Shown in pieces: positions 7,801 to 9,488 of a stretch of DNA of 9,488 bases. A program made the position numbers and the translations under genes. A model generated the notes under the pieces. That model searched no databases, was not told the origin of the DNA, and saw only the letters and a list, made by a program, of their open reading frames with translations. The stretch is taken from contig JAGKSZ010000229.1 in the NCBI GenBank assembly GCA_018991295.1, forward strand, positions 1 to 9,488, read 5' to 3'. Position 1 is the stretch's first letter, and the number at the start of each line of letters is the position of its first letter. The stretch is from Porphyrobacter sp. GTDB lineage: Bacteria; Pseudomonadota; Alphaproteobacteria; Sphingomonadales; Sphingomonadaceae.

Positions 7801-9451
7801 CGTGGGCCTCATCAGCCCGCCGCCGCACCACGACATTTACTCCATCGAAGACCTCGCGCAGCTGATCCACGATCTGAAGAACGTGAACCCCGTGGCGCGC
7901 ATTTCAGTGAAGCTGGTGTCCGAAGTCGGCGTCGGCACGGTGGCGGCGGGCGTCTCCAAGGCGCGCGCCGACCACGTGACGATTGCGGGCTATGACGGGG
8001 GCACGGGCGCATCGCCGCTGACTTCGCTGACGCACGCGGGCTCTCCGTGGGAAATCGGCCTTGCCGAGACCCAGCAGACGCTTCTGCTCAACGATCTGCG
8101 TGCGCGGATTGCAGTGCAGGTCGATGGCGGCCTGCGCACGGGGCGCGATGTGGCGATTGGCGCGCTGCTCGGCGCGGACGAGTTTGGCTTTGCCACCGCG
8201 CCCTTGATCGCGGCCGGCTGCATCATGATGAGGAAGTGCCACCTCAACACCTGCCCCGTCGGCGTGGCGACGCAGGATCCGGTGCTGCGCGCGCGCTTCA
8301 CCGGCCAGCCCGAACATGTGGTCAACTACATGTTCTTCGTGGCCGAAGAACTGCGGACGATCATGGCCGAAATGGGCTTCCGCACGGTGGCTGAGATGGT
8401 GGGCCGGGTCGACCGGCTCGACACCCGCCGGATGGAGCGTCACTGGAAGGCGCGGGGCATCGATCTGTCGCGCATCCTCCATCAGGTGCCGCTCAAGGAC
8501 GGCGCGAGCCTGCGCCAGATCGGCGTGCAGGACCACGGGCTGGACGGCGCGCTTGATAACAAGCTGATCGCCGATTGCGCCGCTGCCATCGAAACCAAGG
8601 CGCCGGTGCAGCTCGCCTACGAAGTGCGCAACGTCAACCGCACAGTCGGCGCGATGCTCTCAGGCGAAATCGCCAAGGCGCACGGGCACGAGGGCCTGCC
8701 GACCGATACGGTCCGCATCAACCTCACAGGCGTTGCGGGCCAGAGCTTCGGCGCCTGGCTGGCGCACGGCGTCACGCTCGATCTGGTCGGCGATGCCAAT
8801 GACTATGTCGGCAAGGGGCTTTCGGGCGGGCGCATCATCGTGCGCCAGCCCGCCGGAGCCCCGCGTGAGGCGCAGGACAACATCATCGTCGGCAATACCG
8901 TGATGTATGGCGCTATCGCAGGCGAGGCCTATTTCAACGGCGTTGCCGGTGAACGCTTCGCGGTCAGGAACTCGGGCGCGATCGCAGTGGTCGAGGGCAC
9001 CGGGGACCATGGCTGCGAATACATGACCGGCGGCGTGGTGGTGGTGCTGGGCAAGACCGGGCGCAATTTTGCCGCAGGCATGAGCGGCGGGGGCGCCTAT
9101 GTCTACGATCCCGATGGCGCCTTCACCGATCTCGTCAATCACGCGCAGGTCGATCTGCTGCCGATCAGCGCCGCGCCGGATGCGGATGAAGGGACGGGCC
9201 GCCCCTCGCAGCGTCCGCGCAGCGTCAATGATTTCGGCATGGGTGACATGCTGCGTCACGATGCCGAACGCCTGCGCATCCTTGTCGAGCGCCACCAGCT
9301 CCACACTGGCAGCAAGCTGGCAGGCAGCCTGCTGGCTGATTGGGACGCGGCGCTCGCAAAGTTCGTCAAGGTGATGCCGCGTGATTATGCTGCGGCGCTC
9401 AAGAAGCTTGAGGCGGAACGTCAGGAAGCTGAAAGCGTAGCGGCGGAATAG
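4811..9451 (+). CDS. gltB: Glutamate synthase (NADPH) large subunit
   Basis: The complete 1546-residue alpha subunit of GOGAT makes two glutamates from glutamine and 2-oxoglutarate in the cytoplasm, working with the NADPH-binding GltD subunit, which is not in the window. Domains in order: class II glutamine amidotransferase from Cys19 (in HDACGVG) to about 440, with HQRFSTNTFPSW at 234-245 and HNGEINT at 256-262; central domain about 490-780; FMN-binding synthase domain about 845-1220, with GAMSLGSIS 891-899, KPGEGGQLPG 972-981 and GYDGGTGASP 1060-1069; the [3Fe-4S] cysteines Cys1137, Cys1143 and Cys1148; and the C-terminal GXGXG beta-helix from about 1304 to 1450. By homology residues 1-18 are a propeptide removed to expose Cys19 as N-terminal nucleophile. 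The start at 4811 is firm at its upstream limit because an in-frame TAG lies at 4805-4807; the ribosome binding site is weak (ACGGA). Length is close to known bacterial GltB proteins, and nothing is missing. Confidence 0.98.
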   Translation: MGYPSSQGLYDPANEHDACGVGMVAHIKGEKSHAIIAQALDILDRLDHRGAVGADPLLGDGAGILIQIPDPLIRSWAAANGHDLPQPGEYAIGMCFLPQDDAARAFVKERMEAFTTKEGQHFIGWREVPTTQDGLGAAVIASMPVIEMAVIGRGANCADQDAFERKLLTIRKQVQNPLAMLAEKHGLPGVTETYIPSFSTRTIVYKGLLLATQVGSFYDDLRNPDCVSALGLVHQRFSTNTFPSWRLAHPFRFIAHNGEINTVRGNVNWMNARRRTMESELLGPDLDKMWPIIPHGQSDTACLDNALELLIAGGYSLAHAMMILIPEAWAGNPLMTPERRAFYEYHAALMEPWDGPASVCFTDGRQIGATLDRNGLRPARFCVTKDDIVCLASESGVLPFAEEDIVRKWRLQPGKMLLIDLEQGRIIEDDELKADLAGAEPYAEWLHQAQYKLADITDVVPELAAIPAEEGTLLQRQQAFGYTQEDITRFLEPMALDGDDPIGSMGTDTPIAVLSGRARLLYDYFKQNFAQVTNPPIDPIREELVMSLTSMIGPRPNLLGRDAGTHKRLEVDQPILTNEDLAKIRSVEEALDGAFRCATIDITWDAKTGAEGLEMALKEMCWAATEAVLQDHNILVLSDRGQSEARVPMPALLATAAVHHHLVRQGLRMNTGLVVETGEAREVHHFCVLAGYGAEAINPYLAFETLEALRSRRHPDLPAYKVQQNFIKGVGKGIRKVMSKMGISTYQSYCGAQIFDAVGLSTAFVEKYFTGTATTIEGIGLAEVAEEALRRHGQAYGDNPLYDGMLDVGGIYQYRLRGEEHAWTPQNVAQLQHAVRGNDPKNYEEFAKSINEQSERLLTIRGLLEFKKADKPIPLDEVEPASEIVKRFSTGAMSLGSISHEAHSTMAIAMNRIGGRSNTGEGGEEPFRFKPLANGDSMRSRIKQVASGRFGVTTEYLVNSDDIQIKMAQGAKPGEGGQLPGHKVDKRIGAVRHSTPGVGLISPPPHHDIYSIEDLAQLIHDLKNVNPVARISVKLVSEVGVGTVAAGVSKARADHVTIAGYDGGTGASPLTSLTHAGSPWEIGLAETQQTLLLNDLRARIAVQVDGGLRTGRDVAIGALLGADEFGFATAPLIAAGCIMMRKCHLNTCPVGVATQDPVLRARFTGQPEHVVNYMFFVAEELRTIMAEMGFRTVAEMVGRVDRLDTRRMERHWKARGIDLSRILHQVPLKDGASLRQIGVQDHGLDGALDNKLIADCAAAIETKAPVQLAYEVRNVNRTVGAMLSGEIAKAHGHEGLPTDTVRINLTGVAGQSFGAWLAHGVTLDLVGDANDYVGKGLSGGRIIVRQPAGAPREAQDNIIVGNTVMYGAIAGEAYFNGVAGERFAVRNSGAIAVVEGTGDHGCEYMTGGVVVVLGKTGRNFAAGMSGGGAYVYDPDGAFTDLVNHAQVDLLPISAAPDADEGTGRPSQRPRSVNDFGMGDMLRHDAERLRILVERHQLHTGSKLAGSLLADWDAALAKFVKVMPRDYAAALKKLEAERQEAESVAAE

Positions 9452-9470
9452 GATTGTCCCACCCCCAACC

Positions 9471-9488
9471 CCTCCCGCAGGCGGGAGG
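9471..9488 (+). terminator. Terminator-like palindrome after gltB, cut by window edge
   Basis: CCTCCCGC and GCGGGAGG are perfect 8-bp arms around AG, beginning 20 bases after the gltB stop; extra C residues on the left suggest the arms continue past the window edge. Such C-rich/G-rich palindromes often sit behind genes in sphingomonad chromosomes, as terminators or dispersed intergenic repeats. A following T tract would support termination but is outside the window. Confidence 0.55.

Noticed and set aside
4760..7870. A 1036-residue open frame antisense to gltB
   Set aside because: It lies wholly opposite the unambiguous gltB reading frame and upstream leader; its His/Arg/Asp-rich product shows no domain, and long antisense frames are expected from GC-rich third positions.

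Overview
The window looks chromosomal and comes from a GC-rich alphaproteobacterium, most likely a sphingomonad (Erythrobacter/Porphyrobacter/Novosphingobium-like). This is inferred from the uniformly high GC, the exosortase A-associated glycan genes, the alphaproteobacterial style of the glutamate synthase, and the C-rich palindrome after the last gene. No rRNA, tRNA, insertion sequence, phage gene or CRISPR array was seen.

Layout. (1) Minus strand, 1-433: the N-terminal 144 residues of a MaoC-like hotdog dehydratase, cut by the window edge. (2) Minus strand, 2148 to 539: a small one-helix membrane protein of unknown function, overlapped by 4 bases (ATGA) with a polytopic O-antigen-ligase-like protein of the exosortase A-associated type. 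(3) A 92-bp divergent intergenic region. (4) Plus strand, 2241-4521: a GT4 glycosyltransferase of the PEP-CTERM/exosortase A-associated family, followed 7 bases later by a two-helix membrane protein of unknown function with a long Ala/Pro/Glu-rich tail. (5) A 289-bp non-coding stretch with several small inverted and direct repeats. (6) Plus strand, 4811-9451: complete gltB, the large subunit of NADPH glutamate synthase, followed at once by a terminator-like palindrome at the window edge.

How the genes fit together. The ligase and the glycosyltransferase belong to families that accompany exosortase A (XrtA) and PEP-CTERM proteins, where they are thought to build and transfer an extracellular glycan. 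Here they sit in two divergent two-gene units between ordinary metabolic genes, without the exosortase itself in view. The two uncharacterised membrane proteins, one coupled to the ligase and one directly behind the glycosyltransferase, are the most interesting unknowns. gltB is a textbook enzyme with all key residues in place: it transfers the amide nitrogen of glutamine to 2-oxoglutarate. No clearly new system can be demonstrated from this window alone.
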